Positions 24,572-35,009 of a stretch of DNA of 64,000 bases are shown here, piece by piece. The notes beneath the pieces were generated by a model that saw only the letters and a list, made by a program, of their open reading frames with translations, did no database searches and was not told the DNA's origin. This stretch comes from Amoebophrya sp. A120. Lineage: Eukaryota; Sar; Dinophyceae; Syndiniales; Amoebophryaceae. The stretch lies in assembly GCA_905178155.1 (NCBI GenBank), contig CAJINV010000009.1:2457373-2521372 (forward strand), written 5' to 3'. Each line of letters opens with the position of its first letter. The stretch's first letter is position 1. A program made the position numbers and the translations under genes.

Positions 24572-24618
24572 GAGGCCGCGCAACCACCTCCACAATGTGG
24601 AGATGGCTGCGCGGCCTC
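24572..24618. repeat. Short-loop hairpin
   Basis: GAGGCCGCGCAACCACCTCC, then CACAATGTG, then the inverted complement ending in CTGCGCGGCCTC. The 22-bp arms have only three mismatches around a 3-nt loop. It could be a terminator-like or cruciform element; no adjacent gene end is evident. Confidence 0.7.
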
Positions 24619-26734
24619 GGCAAAGAAAATTTTTGGACGATGTTGGTACTACACGACCAGGGGGGTAAAACGATCAACCGCCCTCACCGGGTAGTCCCTC
24701 CGATCGCGTGGGGGGCTTGAAATCGTTCTAGGATTCCCATGAAGCGCCGGTCCTTATATGTGGGGCGCTGTGATACCGTTTTCGATCATCCTCCCCCTGC
24801 CCCTATCGTTTCCCTTTCATGTGGATAGGAATTGAGCATTTGCCGAGCTGGGTGGTGGTTCTGTCCCAACAAAAGTCGAGGCAATTTCCGCGAGGTGTCT
24901 GAGGAGTCAGATCGCCCGGCTCCATCCGAGTGAAATTGAGGCCGTTGGCGTTGGCGCTCAGACTAGTTCTCCTGCTCTCTGTCTGATGACAGACTACGTA
25001 CCCACTGCAAGTATTTCCGTCTCTAGGAGACCAGGCAAAGAGCGTGAGTTGCAACGAACCAAAAGCCGGCGCCCTTGCTCTGTGGGTGTCTCGGCTCACG
25101 CGCTTCCTTTCGCAGACAGCGTCTCTTCGTAACTAAACCGATTCGATGGATCGCCCTCCCTCGCAAGCTCTGTCTCACCTGTGTGGGAGCCATGCGCACA
25201 GAGGCCGTCTTTCTACTTCTAGGCGCTAGCTGGAGCTTCCGGGGGTGTTCCGTGTTTCCATTTCCGCACCTATTTACTGCTTCGGGTTCCGTTTTCAGTC
25301 TGGGCCCTTTTTTTTTAAAAAAACACGATAACATGCGGGGAAGGATCCAAGGGTCGCGAAGAAGTTCCGTTGTCAGTTTAGACAGTTCCAAAAAAAGCCA
25401 TATCCATTCTTTTATCTTCTTTAGATTTCGGTGACACAATTTTCGAAACATACAAATAAGCTTGAGGGTACAACTATTCTTGTCCGTCTTGCTTATCTTC
25501 CGGTAAGATTTTTTACCGTACAAAAGTTTCAGAAAGCACTTTATGTGCTATAAGTTGAATAGCAGCTCCAGAGGAAGCACAAAAACCCTAAAGAAAGCTT
25601 TTTCTCTTTCTCACAGTGATGTGTTCTCCTACTAGTTCAGCTAAACAGGTTTTTTTTCGGAATTTCAATTTCAGTCTTCGTTACAGTTGGAGCTAGAAGA
25701 TGATACGCTCTTGGTCTTCTACGTACTATCGCTTGATGACGGTAGTTCTAGTTCTAGTTCCTCTCAGGTGGGCAGATAGATTGATGGTGTAGACGAGATT
25801 TTGTTTGCTGCTGCGGCGGTAGATGGGGCTAGCTCTTCTGGCTGGCCTGCTTCTCTTGGTGGATCTGGAACCTCAATGGACTGCTTGCTAGTGCTGTGTT
25901 TATTGTCACTGCTTGTCTCGTGACGGCAGCTCTAGTGCTCTTTAAAAAAAAAAAAACTTTTTGATTTTATTGACACTGCTCGCCTGGCAGTGGCCTTGTT
26001 GCTTTAAGATATGGTTAGTATCGATGAGATGACGTTTGTGTTTCGTATTGACAAAAAAAAGAGGCACATTCAATTTCAAGGTTCGAAAAAAAGATAAAAT
26101 AAGTGGTACTATGTGGTAAGACAAATGATAATGAAGCTGCTTCGCGTGAAAATTACGGATGATCCTAAATATGATTGAGTGCCACACGGAAATGAAATGA
26201 CGATGATGACGATCGGATTCTACACGACGTTCTCCTGCTCTGTTGATGGGGTCGCAAATACAACAAAAGTAACACGTGTCTTCGCTTGTGAATAAATACA
26301 AAAGCTCTTTAATATTTCTGAGCTACAGAAGCAGGACGCGGTCGCGATAGAACTTCTAGAGGTATGAGTATGGAAAAAGAAAAATCAGGACGAGGAAAGG
26401 TTATTGTTATCTCTAAAGTAATTTCTATGAAAAATTCTACACGATGTGAAAAAACTTGGAGAAAGCTCCACCTCGCTGGTGTCCAACACCAGGTTTGACT
26501 GGGGTACAACTATGTATTGATTCTTGGGTGTTGCCCTTTGACGCCTTAGTTGTTGGTACCTTAGTGCTGCGCAAGGCTACTTGCAGCTTCTCGCAGTGAT
26601 CACAGCTTTAAGTTTAACTTTATTATCAGAATAAATTCAACAAGGGGCCATTAACTGTGTTACGCTACTAGTAGGCTTGTACAACCAATAAATGGTGGTA
26701 GTACAGCAGCGCCGTCAGCGTTACAACAATTGAT

Positions 26735-27110
26735 ATGGCTTCAGAAAAAATTCTGGGATTTTTTTACGTTGGTTATTCCTCTGAACAACGGGTCTGCTAT
26801 ATCTTAACCCCGATATGAACTGCAAATATCCCTGGATGTCTGGAAGAGTGTAAACTTGTCATGCAGGTTTTTCATGACCCATGAGGTCTGGAATGCGGAA
26901 CCTAGCATGACAGACTCTGTGAGGTCTCTGCCATGCCCATCCAGCATGAGAAACTCCCTGCCAACGTGGTCGAAAGTGGACAGCTTTTGGCACTCATGCA
27001 GCACAGATTTCTGCATGGTTCGGATTTAGCATGACAAGTTGCAATCTTCCAGACCCAGACATTTTTGCAATCCATACCCGAGCGACATTTACGACCTCAT
27101 CGGCGCATGA
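26735..27110 (+). CDS. Small plus-strand ORF split by an introner
   Basis: ATG at 26735 starts a frame that reaches the introner at 26814. After removing the element and one CCCGA copy it continues from 27082 to a TGA at 27108-27110: 35 aa (MASEKILGFFYVGYSS... ending DIYDLIGA). It could be a short gene, the last exons of a longer plus-strand gene, or chance. The argument for it is frame restoration across a perfect TSD. No homology is recognised. Confidence 0.4.
26814..27076. mobile_element. Introner, family B
   Basis: 263 bp with perfect TSD CCCGA (26809-26813, 27077-27081). The right TIR is typical (CTTCCAGACCCAGACATTTTTG); the left is slightly decayed (CCTGGATGTCTGGAAGAG). The internal TTGTCATGCAGG and GCATGACAGA boxes are intact. 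Confidence 0.93.
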
Positions 27111-28538
27111 GCTGTCTCCTCATGCCCGACAAAATCTCCTTCTGCATACTATAATGCCGCAAGAACAGAAGCTGTTTGTAGTGCCGTGTGGGTTCTTTTA
27201 TTTCAGGGGGGTAGTTTCTTGTACGAGATATGAATTGAGAAAGCTACTCGACTTCCTGGTCGTGTCGTGGGCCCACTCGCAGTGATAGAAAAAAAGCTTC
27301 TGCCAACACACGAGAAGACAACACACAACGACCTCCAGGGAAGTAGAGTGAGATGAGTTGTACAACAGCGGGCTTTTACTAGTAAAAGTTGTATTTTGCT
27401 GATCTACAACTAGAGAAGCTTCTTGCGGGCGGTTTCCAGAAACAAAGGAAGCGCAAAAACCTATGTATGATCAGCATCAGGCGGTGGTCTTAATGTCAAT
27501 ATACATGCTTTAGCTTTTCGAGAATCAATTTGGAAAAAGACCCTCGACGTTGCTTTCTAGCGAAATAGTATTGGATTGGACCACTCAACTCAATATACGG
27601 GAAATTCAAATTTCGAAGATTCAAGTTTTAATAATAAAAATGGGATTCGACGGAGGTCTCGGTACTACTATGTGGGAATGTTATATGTTATGTGAGAAAT
27701 CAAATCGAAATATGATGATCACGAGTGTTAAAAGCCTACAAAAAAACCAGTAACGAAGGACAGATTTTTCCGAAAGAATTCAACATGTATTCCACCTGTG
27801 ACGATCGTCAAGAATATAATATTTTAGTCCTTCCAAAAGAAAAAAAAACTGCCGGTGGACATGATCTGCTACACCATAATATTTTTACCTTGCAGTTGCA
27901 CAATGGATCCATCGGGATCATGGGAGTTATCTAAAACTTCAAATTGATTCATCTAAATGCTTTTTATCAATTTGATCATGATGATTTTCGACCTAGCAAA
28001 AAGCTTGCTTCCCCCGACAACACACCGGGCGGATCGAAAAGCACAATCTAGATTTTGGTCTCTAACTGAGTTGTGCGATGATGATGCTGATATTAAGATG
28101 CAGAAATACATAAACTCAGCAAGAGAGCTTCCAATTCCATGCGCGTCATGTTTATATTTTCCATCATCCGTTGCGATCAGACCAAGCGAATTCGTGATTA
28201 ACTTACGGAAAAACGAGCTGCAAATCAAGATCGCCGCTGTGCGTCGATTTCGACAGCGAGACATCCTGTCTGCAACTAGAATTTGGATCATTCACTTTCC
28301 TTTCATTCACACAAGAGCGGGTGATCGTGATGCTCTTCTGTGTGAGAACCGGGGGTCCTATTGTACTTCTCCGTACAACAGCCAGCAGTGAGGCCTGATA
28401 CATACTCCTACCAGCAACAGTTCCCCATGCGGGACGAGGCCTGTAACTGCAAGCGAGCTTCGCAAGATGCAGCAACATCTCCCTTATTCATCACCTACTC
28501 TGGCTGTTATTAGTATCAGTACCAGTACCACTTTGATG

Positions 28539-30448
28539 TTACATTATTCCCCCATCAGGGTCCCAATACAGACTAGACCCGCTGGAAGACGGGCGCTCGT
28601 CTGGGGGGCGGAGATTCTCCTCGAAAACTTCTTCTACACCCAAATGTTGCACTGATTCGACACCAGGAACTGCAGGTGGCCGTCGAATATTAAGTTGTTT
28701 CTGCTTTCTCGCCCCCCTTATTCGACGACGCCGAGTATACACATACACGGTGCCACTGTCCTCTTTCTGATCCCTTGCTCCCCGCCCCTCCACCTGCTCG
28801 TCCTCCTCATCCGCGAGGGGCTCCGCTTTGTGTCCAATCCAGTGCCTCTGGACGTCGACGAGGCCCAGGTCCGCGCCGGACACTTCCAACGGCCACCACC
28901 AAGCTATGATCAGTTCCAATTTTGAATTTTCATCCAGCAGTATGCACGAAAAAAACTGTGTGAGTGGAACTCTGTGATGCAGAAAGTGCACAATTATATA
29001 CACTTGTCATGCTGGTTCTTCGTCAAAGGCTACTTTCGTACGTGTTTCCACGTCCTAGCTGCGCATGACAGGTTTTCCCTGTAATGCAAAACGAATTTGT
29101 GATGCTGTTCTTCCTACAAAGTTACACTTACACAGTTTTTTTCCTGCATAAGCAGCATCGGGATGAGCTTATTTGAAAGCATGTTGTGAAACTCGGGCAA
29201 CAGGTAGAGAAAAACAATCGTGGCGTTTTGCTTCAGGAAGCGGCGCAGCTTGGTGCGACAATAAATCGTGGTGGATTTTTCCGTCCTCGTTGCACTTGTT
29301 CTGTTGTCCTCGTCCACCGCGTCGGCATCAACATGATTGATGTCCGCCCGCAGTTCGCTCGCGAGGGTGGGGGAGGCGTAGATGCAGTTCCAGTTCTTGT
29401 GTCCCTCATGTTGTTTTTCTACTTCCACCTCTGTTCCGGTCGTCGTGTAATCTTCAGGGCTTTCTTCAGGTGGAGCCACCATTGTCGTGTCTTCCTCAAA
29501 AAGAAGAAAAAAGTCCGAGCACAGGAACTCCGGACCTCTGTGGTACTGCTTGTTTTTCATCTTCGCCAGTGCTGACCTCTGGCAGCAGTCCTGTTTCTGT
29601 GGTCCGGGCTCCCGAAGTGCCGCGTCGCTGGGGCCTACTCGTCCACTAGCGGTTGAACAGGGTATCGTATGCAAAAGTACGGAGAATCTATCACACCCAC
29701 GGCCGACCCAAATTTACTGTGATACATAGTTGACCACGTTATTGCGGAAAGATGATGATGGTGAACCCAACACCTCTAGTACGATGCGCTGCAACATTTA
29801 GTAGATTTACGTCCTTTTATTCGGCAAATGCGTCTAATCTTTGCATTGACACAACAAACCGGTGGTGGCGATGGTTTCTATGATCTTGCAGGTTCTACTT
29901 ACCAGGATACGATGACATTGAGCATGCTCAACCTCCCGATTTTCCTCTACATCATCTTCTTCGAGATCTTTTCTAGTGTCCCGCTCGTCTTCGATCGTGT
30001 CGCGCAGTGTGCCTGCTTTTTCCTCGAAAACCAGACCGCAGTTTTTTTCCAGCACTTTCCTATCGTACTCCACGCCGATCGCGCGAAAGGAGGAAGACGA
30101 ACTTGGATGTTTGCCGCGGCCAAATCGGTTCCACATTTCCCGCACGACTCTGCCATCCCCAGATCCGAGGTCGACGAAACAGTGCTCGTACTCTTTGGGG
30201 TGTAGTTCTTCATCTGGTACAGCATTCTTGCTTGTCCTGCTGAGACCTTCACCGTGTCTAAGTGTATCCTGTCCCAGGTTCTGCACCAAATCGGGAAGTA
30301 GACGGACAATCATTTGAATGCTGTGGTTGTCCGTGGGATAGTAGGGTCCGGCGCAATTTTTCTTTTCTTGACACGTCGCAATAGTACCTCCGTCATTTTG
30401 GCTGCAGTGTTCTTGGTGTGCGACGAGCGCCGCCGCTTCGGCAGCCAT
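28539..30448 (-). CDS. SAM-dependent protein methyltransferase, FAM173-like
   Basis: Exon 1 (29903-30448) begins MAAEAAALVAH and contains PYYPTDNHSIQMIV followed by the SAM motif VDLGSGDGRVV and a second strand GVEYDRKV. It ends at a canonical GTAAGT donor. Exon 2 (about 29151-29600; acceptor not fixed) contains ATIVFLYLLPEFHNMLSNKL, which resembles motif IV and following of FAM173/ATPSCKMT enzymes. An introner follows, and exon 3 (28539-28935) starts LDENSKLELIIAWWWPLEV and ends in a charged tail. FAM173 enzymes methylate lysines of mitochondrial proteins such as the ADP/ATP carrier and ATP-synthase c subunit; that target is family knowledge, not shown here. Likely soluble or mitochondrial. 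The open point is the exact exon 2 boundary. Confidence 0.75.
28941..29150. mobile_element. Introner, family E
   Basis: 210 bp, TATGCACGAAAAAAACTGTG ... CACAGTTTTTTTCCTGCATA, with perfect TSD AGCAG (28936-28940, 29151-29155). Same orientation as the 20261 copy. Excision joins LIPMLLDENSKLEL in the methyltransferase. Confidence 0.95.
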
Positions 30449-31130
30449 TTCTCTTTCTCGCCGGATTCTTCACCTGGAGTGCTGGAACGTTGTTGAGTCT
30501 GACACTCTTCTACACGAACAGACGTCAAGCGAATGTGGCATTCACATTTCACAAATCAAGAACCACAGGAGCCAGATCGGAAGAGATGAGTATGTTGATC
30601 CTCCTCAACTTAAAAAATCGCCACGTCAAACGGACCGGATCATTTTCTTTTTGGTGCATTCTTTCTAGAGCGTTGTTGTATTTCGACGGCATGTAATACG
30701 TTTGCGAAGTAGATATTTGTTTGGCGGTTCGTATCTAACGGATCCATCCTGTGCTTGTCAAGAACATTACGATACAATGACCGTGCTCCTGCCAGATGAA
30801 CGTAAAACAGCAGCCGCGTCTGGAGTTGCAGTAAAGACAGCTGCTCCGCCTGTTCCCTGCAACATTTTTCCATCTAAGACAGAAAATTACTCGACAGCAC
30901 GTCAAAACAAATTTTGAATTGTCATTATGTGTGGGCGCCGTCAATAGCTCCTACTTCCAAGAAATGATATTTCGTTTTCGAAAGTTGCCACGAGCACTTA
31001 CAACAAACTCGCACAAACAGTAAAATACAATAAATTTCAGTTCAACATCAAGGCAATTTTTGAGCATTCTTGGCACGACTGGTGCTGGCGGAATAGATTT
31101 TGACTTCATGTTCAACAAGAAGTCTTCTCA
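30449..31130. other. Intergenic
   Basis: No gene supported. Short frames on both strands lack recognisable features. It lies between the AN1 gene end (31131) and the methyltransferase start. Confidence 0.5.
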
Positions 31131-33338
31131 TCACATACACACACAATTCCCTCCTCTTTGCTTGGTCAAGTCGTAGCCACAGGCAATACAATATCCACAG
31201 AAAAAAACCCATCCACATCCAATTTGTCATGCAAAGCACGTATCAAGTCATGTGTTTGTCATGCAAAAACTGGATGTGGATGGGTTTTTTTCTGTGGATA
31301 TACAAATTTCCGTTCCGGGCGGGTTCGTGAGGGTGCATTGCGGACAGTTGATCGGCTCATTACTGGGGACTTGCTTCTCCTTCGACTTATTTCTCCTCAT
31401 CACACTAGACAAAGGGTTCCCATTGGCGCGATAGGACCGCTCTTTCGTGATCATCTCTTGAGCAGGTGGTAAATAACCATGTGCTGCGCTAATATTCTGC
31501 GACTGCTGGTGGTTCGGGGCTGCTGTCGTTGTGTTTTCGAAAACCATCCTACCGCCGACCGCATCAAACTGCGCAGCTCCTGCTGTTGTTGTACTACTAC
31601 CTGTGCTACCGCCAGCCGCGGTTCTTTGTGGCGGAGCGAAGCTGTCGAAAGAAGCGTATGATCCCGCCCCGGAGGACGAGAACAACGATGATCCTGTTGT
31701 CGCTTGCTGTATCGGCACGCTCGGTGCCGGGCGGGACGTACTAGTAGTGGGCGCTCCTCCATCCGACGAAGCTCTCGCTCGTCGCCCACTCCCAGCACCC
31801 GCGTGCTTCTTGAAAAACCCAACTCGCGCGCTCCGAAGCTGCTCGGCTTTGTCCTTCTGCCTCTGCTTGCAATCGTGATCGTCCTCAAATCTATGTGCCG
31901 TGCAGACCGCGGCGCCGCAAGTTGGACAGATGAACCGATTTACCGCGTCGAGTTTTTTTCTGCAAACTACACACTTATTGTTGCTATTTGTTCCACCACC
32001 ATCCGGAGACTGCGAGCCGCCGCTGTTTCGCCGCGATGAGTTCTTGTTGTCACCACCAGCTGCAGGTCGACACAGCCCGGGCGTGTTGGCGTGGCGCAGC
32101 CAAGTGACGTTTTCGTCTTCGCCCGGGGCTTTCTGAATTGTCAGGTTGCAGATCGGGCAAATGATCACCTGTCGGGAAACGCCGGCGGTGCCCTTGCAGT
32201 TGTGGTCTTCTTCCCTTCTGTGGTCCAGGCAAAAAACGAGTTGGCAGCGGACGCAGGTTATCCTGTGCAAAAGTATTGCACTCGTACTAATTGCATGCAT
32301 GCATTACAAATCTGGTTCCTAAGGCAAATCCGCATTACAAATTTAATTTGTAATGCTGAGCAAATTTGTAATGCAATTACTATATACTATATTCATGCGA
32401 AAAAAGAGGTAGACAGAGGGTAAACGAGAGGTGGCCGAGAGGTCAAAAAGAGGTCAAAAGAGGTAAAAAAGAGGTCGACAGAGGTGGAGAGGTGGCGCGG
32501 GACCCCTTTCGAGAGGGTCGGCGAGAGGGTGCGCGAGTATAGCCCGCCGAAGGCCCCACCTTAAGGCGGCGCCTAAGTGCCTCAGAGGGTGCAGAGAGGT
32601 CAAAAAGAGGGGGCACGAGAGGTCGACAGAGGTGGAGAGAGGTGGCGCGAATAAGGGGCGACCTCTCGCGGACCCTCTTGGCCACCTCTCGGCCACCTCT
32701 GTCGACCTCTACCCGCGAGTATAGCCGGATTATTAGCGGGGACCCCCAAAAGAGGTCAAAAAGAGGGTCTGCGAGAGGTCTGCGAGAGGGTAAAAACACA
32801 AAGTGGCGGGCGCGAATCCGCATGGTAGTCCCCATATTTGGCACTGCAGGCCAGTCGTGGACTTGTTTTGTTCGGCGCCTTTCCGCGCCACCCTCTCGCG
32901 CCACCCTCTCGCGCACCCTCTCGCGCAACCCTCTCGCGCCACCCTCCCGCACCACCCTCCCGCGCCACCCTCTCGCGCTACCCTCTCGCGCCTGGCGGCT
33001 TCTGTTCGCCCCCGGTGTTCTTTGCAGCTGCTCCCTGCGCAGAGCGCCCACAGGCGCGGGAAGCGCGCAAGTGGTCCTGCGGGTTGGCGCGGCGCAAACA
33101 GGCGGAAGGAGCGGGACTCCAGTATGTTTCGTTGTGCATATTAGGCCCGTGGCGTTGTGGTCCGATCGGCAAACAGTCTTGCCCCGGCCCAACAGCCCTG
33201 CGCTCCGGCGGCAGCCGGAGCATGGCTGGTTCATACTAGTACGATACTTTTGCAATGCATACAGGTGAAGGGCAGAAAATCCTGCTGGTTGCAACCCGGG
33301 AAAGCGCAGTGTGCGCCGACGTGGGCGAAATGGGTCAT
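31131..33338 (-). CDS. AN1/RanBP2 zinc-finger protein (ZFAND2-like)
   Basis: Exons 33262-33338, 31301-32253 and 31131-31186 make 361 aa. AN1 finger 1: Cys11, 16, 26, 29, 34, His37, 43, Cys45. A C2HC segment (CPIC near 58-61, then His and Cys) follows, as between the AN1 fingers of ZFAND2/AIRAP. AN1 finger 2 starts at Cys120 and ends DDHDC near 154. A Ser/Thr/Ala-rich linker leads to a RanBP2-type finger, C-x2-C-x3-N-x6-C-x2-C, near residue 325. ZFAND2 proteins act at the proteasome/p97 in proteotoxic stress; the RanBP2 finger suggests ubiquitin or RNA binding. Function is by family only. Both introns are introners inside zinc fingers, so the ligands test the splice sites. Partial copies lie at 62.3-64.0 kb. 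Confidence 0.9.
31192..31300. mobile_element. Introner, family D (short)
   Basis: 109 bp with perfect TSD TACAA (31187-31191, 31301-31305). TATCCACAGAAAAAAACCCA ... GGGTTTTTTTCTGTGGATA leaves only a small loop. It splits the RanBP2 finger between its third and fourth zinc-binding Cys; excision with one TSD gives ...EICIACGYD. Confidence 0.96.
32259..33261. mobile_element. Introner, family A, carrying a nested insertion
   Basis: TATCCTGTGCAAAAGTATTG at the left, CGATACTTTTGCAATGCATA at the right, and perfect TSD CAGGT (32254-32258, 33262-33266). Compared with the ~150-bp copy at 62408-62557, about 850 bp is inserted after 32379. The host frame is still restored by removing the whole 1,003 bp plus one TSD (FTCVRCQ). 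Confidence 0.93.
32380..33230. repeat. Repeat-rich insertion nested in the introner
   Basis: It contains repeated GAGAGGTCAAAAAGAGG-type units, their complements (GGCCACCTCTGTCGACCTCT), and about nine copies of a CCACCCTCTCGCG unit at 32887-32995. Two sites read GCGAGTATAGCC. The translations are Arg-rich simple repeats and are not taken as genes. The equivalent position at 62527 is empty. Confidence 0.85.
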
Positions 33339-34059
33339 GAGTGGTTTTTGTTCTGTCTCGTGAAGGCAAGAAATGTAATGAGGATTGGGAAAAATTTAAT
33401 TTCTACCGTGGATACTAGGAGGTCCTGATCAACATGTAGTATATACTTCAGGGTTAATATTTTATTTCTCATACACATACTTGTCGTTCTCGTTGTCTCC
33501 GCATCATCTTACTTACAAACAGACAAGCCTACTGGGTTGCGCAAGCATCTGCAGTTGCTTGTTGCTTTTGCCTCGCTCCATACGTGTGTACATGATCATC
33601 AGTTCTTTTCTCCGGATGAACCAGGCGGACGATTGAAGACTTTTCTTGATGTCTGTTGATGCACATCCACATTGAGTTTTTCGCTCGCCCCCAACGTTGC
33701 CAGTCAGTGCTTTATTTGCATTTCTGCTCAGCGCTCGCGCTCGCCTCAGTTGATAACGGTTTTTTCTTTTTGACTCGCTGTGTACTCCCCTCAACATGAA
33801 AATCTGCATCGAACACATTGATCCCTTTCGCGATTTCTCCTGAGAGCCACAGACCTTGCGCGAAGCACGCGACTCGTTGAAGATGCGCAACCTCTTTGCT
33901 ACCCATCGTTTCGGTTGCGGTTAGTCATAGTTCGCCTACTTCCTCAGGTCCTTTTCGCATCTGGATCTGGGAAAAAAGCATGCCAAGGCGGCGTAGTGTG
34001 CCGACGCATTGCCCAGAACAACGATGTAACGACTCGCACGAGTGTTGACCTTCTTCATG
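33339..34059. repeat. Spacer duplicated at 62854-63554
   Basis: This intergenic segment between the AN1 start and the neighbouring gene is repeated with high similarity at 62854-63554. One frame (minus, 33712-33906; HLQRVACFAQG, DADFHVEGSTQRV) is kept with mostly conservative changes and a 3-nt indel in the second copy, so a short coding piece is possible. The start Met is not conserved, and the rest has non-triplet indels, like untranslated DNA. Confidence 0.6.
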
Positions 34060-34832
34060 TCACTTCCACACCCCTCCTATTAAGTGCTTCCTCCCTATTC
34101 CCGTTCCCGGCACCACCCCCACATCCCTTCCCTTCAGCGGATTCCCCAGTCGATGCCGGTTCCCCCGAATGATTTTCGCGTTGACGAGCGGTTGCGTGGA
34201 TCTGTACTGGTATCTTGGGTTCGCATTCGCAGATATGCAATACAAATTTCCCGCACATGTACAAAATGCATCACAAACTTCACCAACTTAGAAGAAGCAG
34301 CTTCTAATGCTCAAGAGGCTTCAAGGAAAAGCTTGTCATGCAGAAACTGCATTTGTACGTTGTGTGCGGGAAATTTGCTGTGGATAGCAGACATGCTCAT
34401 GGCATTCACAATGGAGGCGGCAGCCGAGGCGTGTTTCATCCCCTTGCTGTTTATCCAGGAAAAAACACCCATCCCCATCCATTTTTTGCATGACAGATGG
34501 TGGATTTTATGCATGTTTTGCATGACAAATTGGATGGGGATGGGTGTTTTTTCCTGGATACTGTTACTAGCACTAGTGCCGAGGATGTCAAAAAAATCCC
34601 GGCTATAGATGCTGCTTTCGTCGAAACAGGGTTCTTCCCGGGAGGTCATCATCTGCTGATTCGTCATCTGCGGCCGGCTTCTTGTTCGATTCTTGCCGGT
34701 GAGAGTAAAAGCTGCGCTCACAGCGTCAAACATCGAAACACGCATGCTGTTATGTCTTGTGTTCCTTGTCAAGGGCAGTGGCAGAACTCCCTTGAGCTTG
34801 AGATCACGTTTGGGGGAAATTATTGTCAACAT
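34060..34832 (-). CDS. Small protein of unknown function
   Basis: Exons 34561-34832, 34387-34446 and 34060-34228 give 166 aa after removal of two introners, each with a perfect TSD. The N-terminal half is basic (KRDLKLKGVLPLPLTRNTRH), the middle has FDESSIYSRDFFDILG, and the C-terminal part is Arg/Gly-rich (GNRHRLGNPLKGRDVG). No domain recognised. The last ~45 nt of the gene are duplicated at about 63520-63560, fused there to an AN1 fragment. Total nucleotides are divisible by three with an ATG start and TGA stop, which supports the model. Confidence 0.6.
34234..34386. mobile_element. Introner, family F
   Basis: 153 bp, TATGCAATACAAATTTCCCG ... GCGGGAAATTTGCTGTGGATA, with perfect TSD GCAGA (34229-34233, 34387-34391). 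Inner boxes GCATCACAAA and TTGTCATGC. Confidence 0.95.
34452..34560. mobile_element. Introner, family D variant
   Basis: 109 bp, TATCCAGGAAAAAACACCC ... GGGTGTTTTTTCCTGGATA, with perfect TSD CTGTT (34447-34451, 34561-34565). The stem differs from the 31192 copy by compensated changes (CAC/GTG for AAC/GTT and CCCC/GGGG), so pairing is kept while sequence changes. Confidence 0.95.
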
Positions 34833-35009
34833 CAATCAAAATCATGCTCATCGGGACCAAAATAATATAATCTTTTGGAAATAAGCAAAATATTCTGAGA
34901 AACAGGGGTACGCAATTTCGGATGTTCTTGGGGGTAGGATCTGTACAGGTGAAGCTTTCTTTGTCCCGCAGAAACTGAACTGCAACATTTCCAAATGCTA
35001 ACAAACTAC

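Larger units (their letters stand above)
23825..28538. other. Gene-poor region
   Basis: It holds a hairpin at 24572-24618, a GC-rich patch at 24330-24720, a few homopolymer runs (25941-25953 A-run) and one plus-strand small ORF split by an introner (26735-27110). Frames around 24141-24677, 25023-25523 and 27957-28391 show no recognisable domain or splice structure, and I do not call them genes. Confidence 0.45.

Noticed and set aside
27957-28391. 144-codon plus and 112-codon minus frames
   Set aside because: They overlap antisense to each other; no domain, splice or introner evidence to choose or support either.
32443-33369. 308-codon Arg-rich frame
   Set aside because: It reads through simple repeats of the nested insertion and antisense or out-of-frame AN1 sequence.
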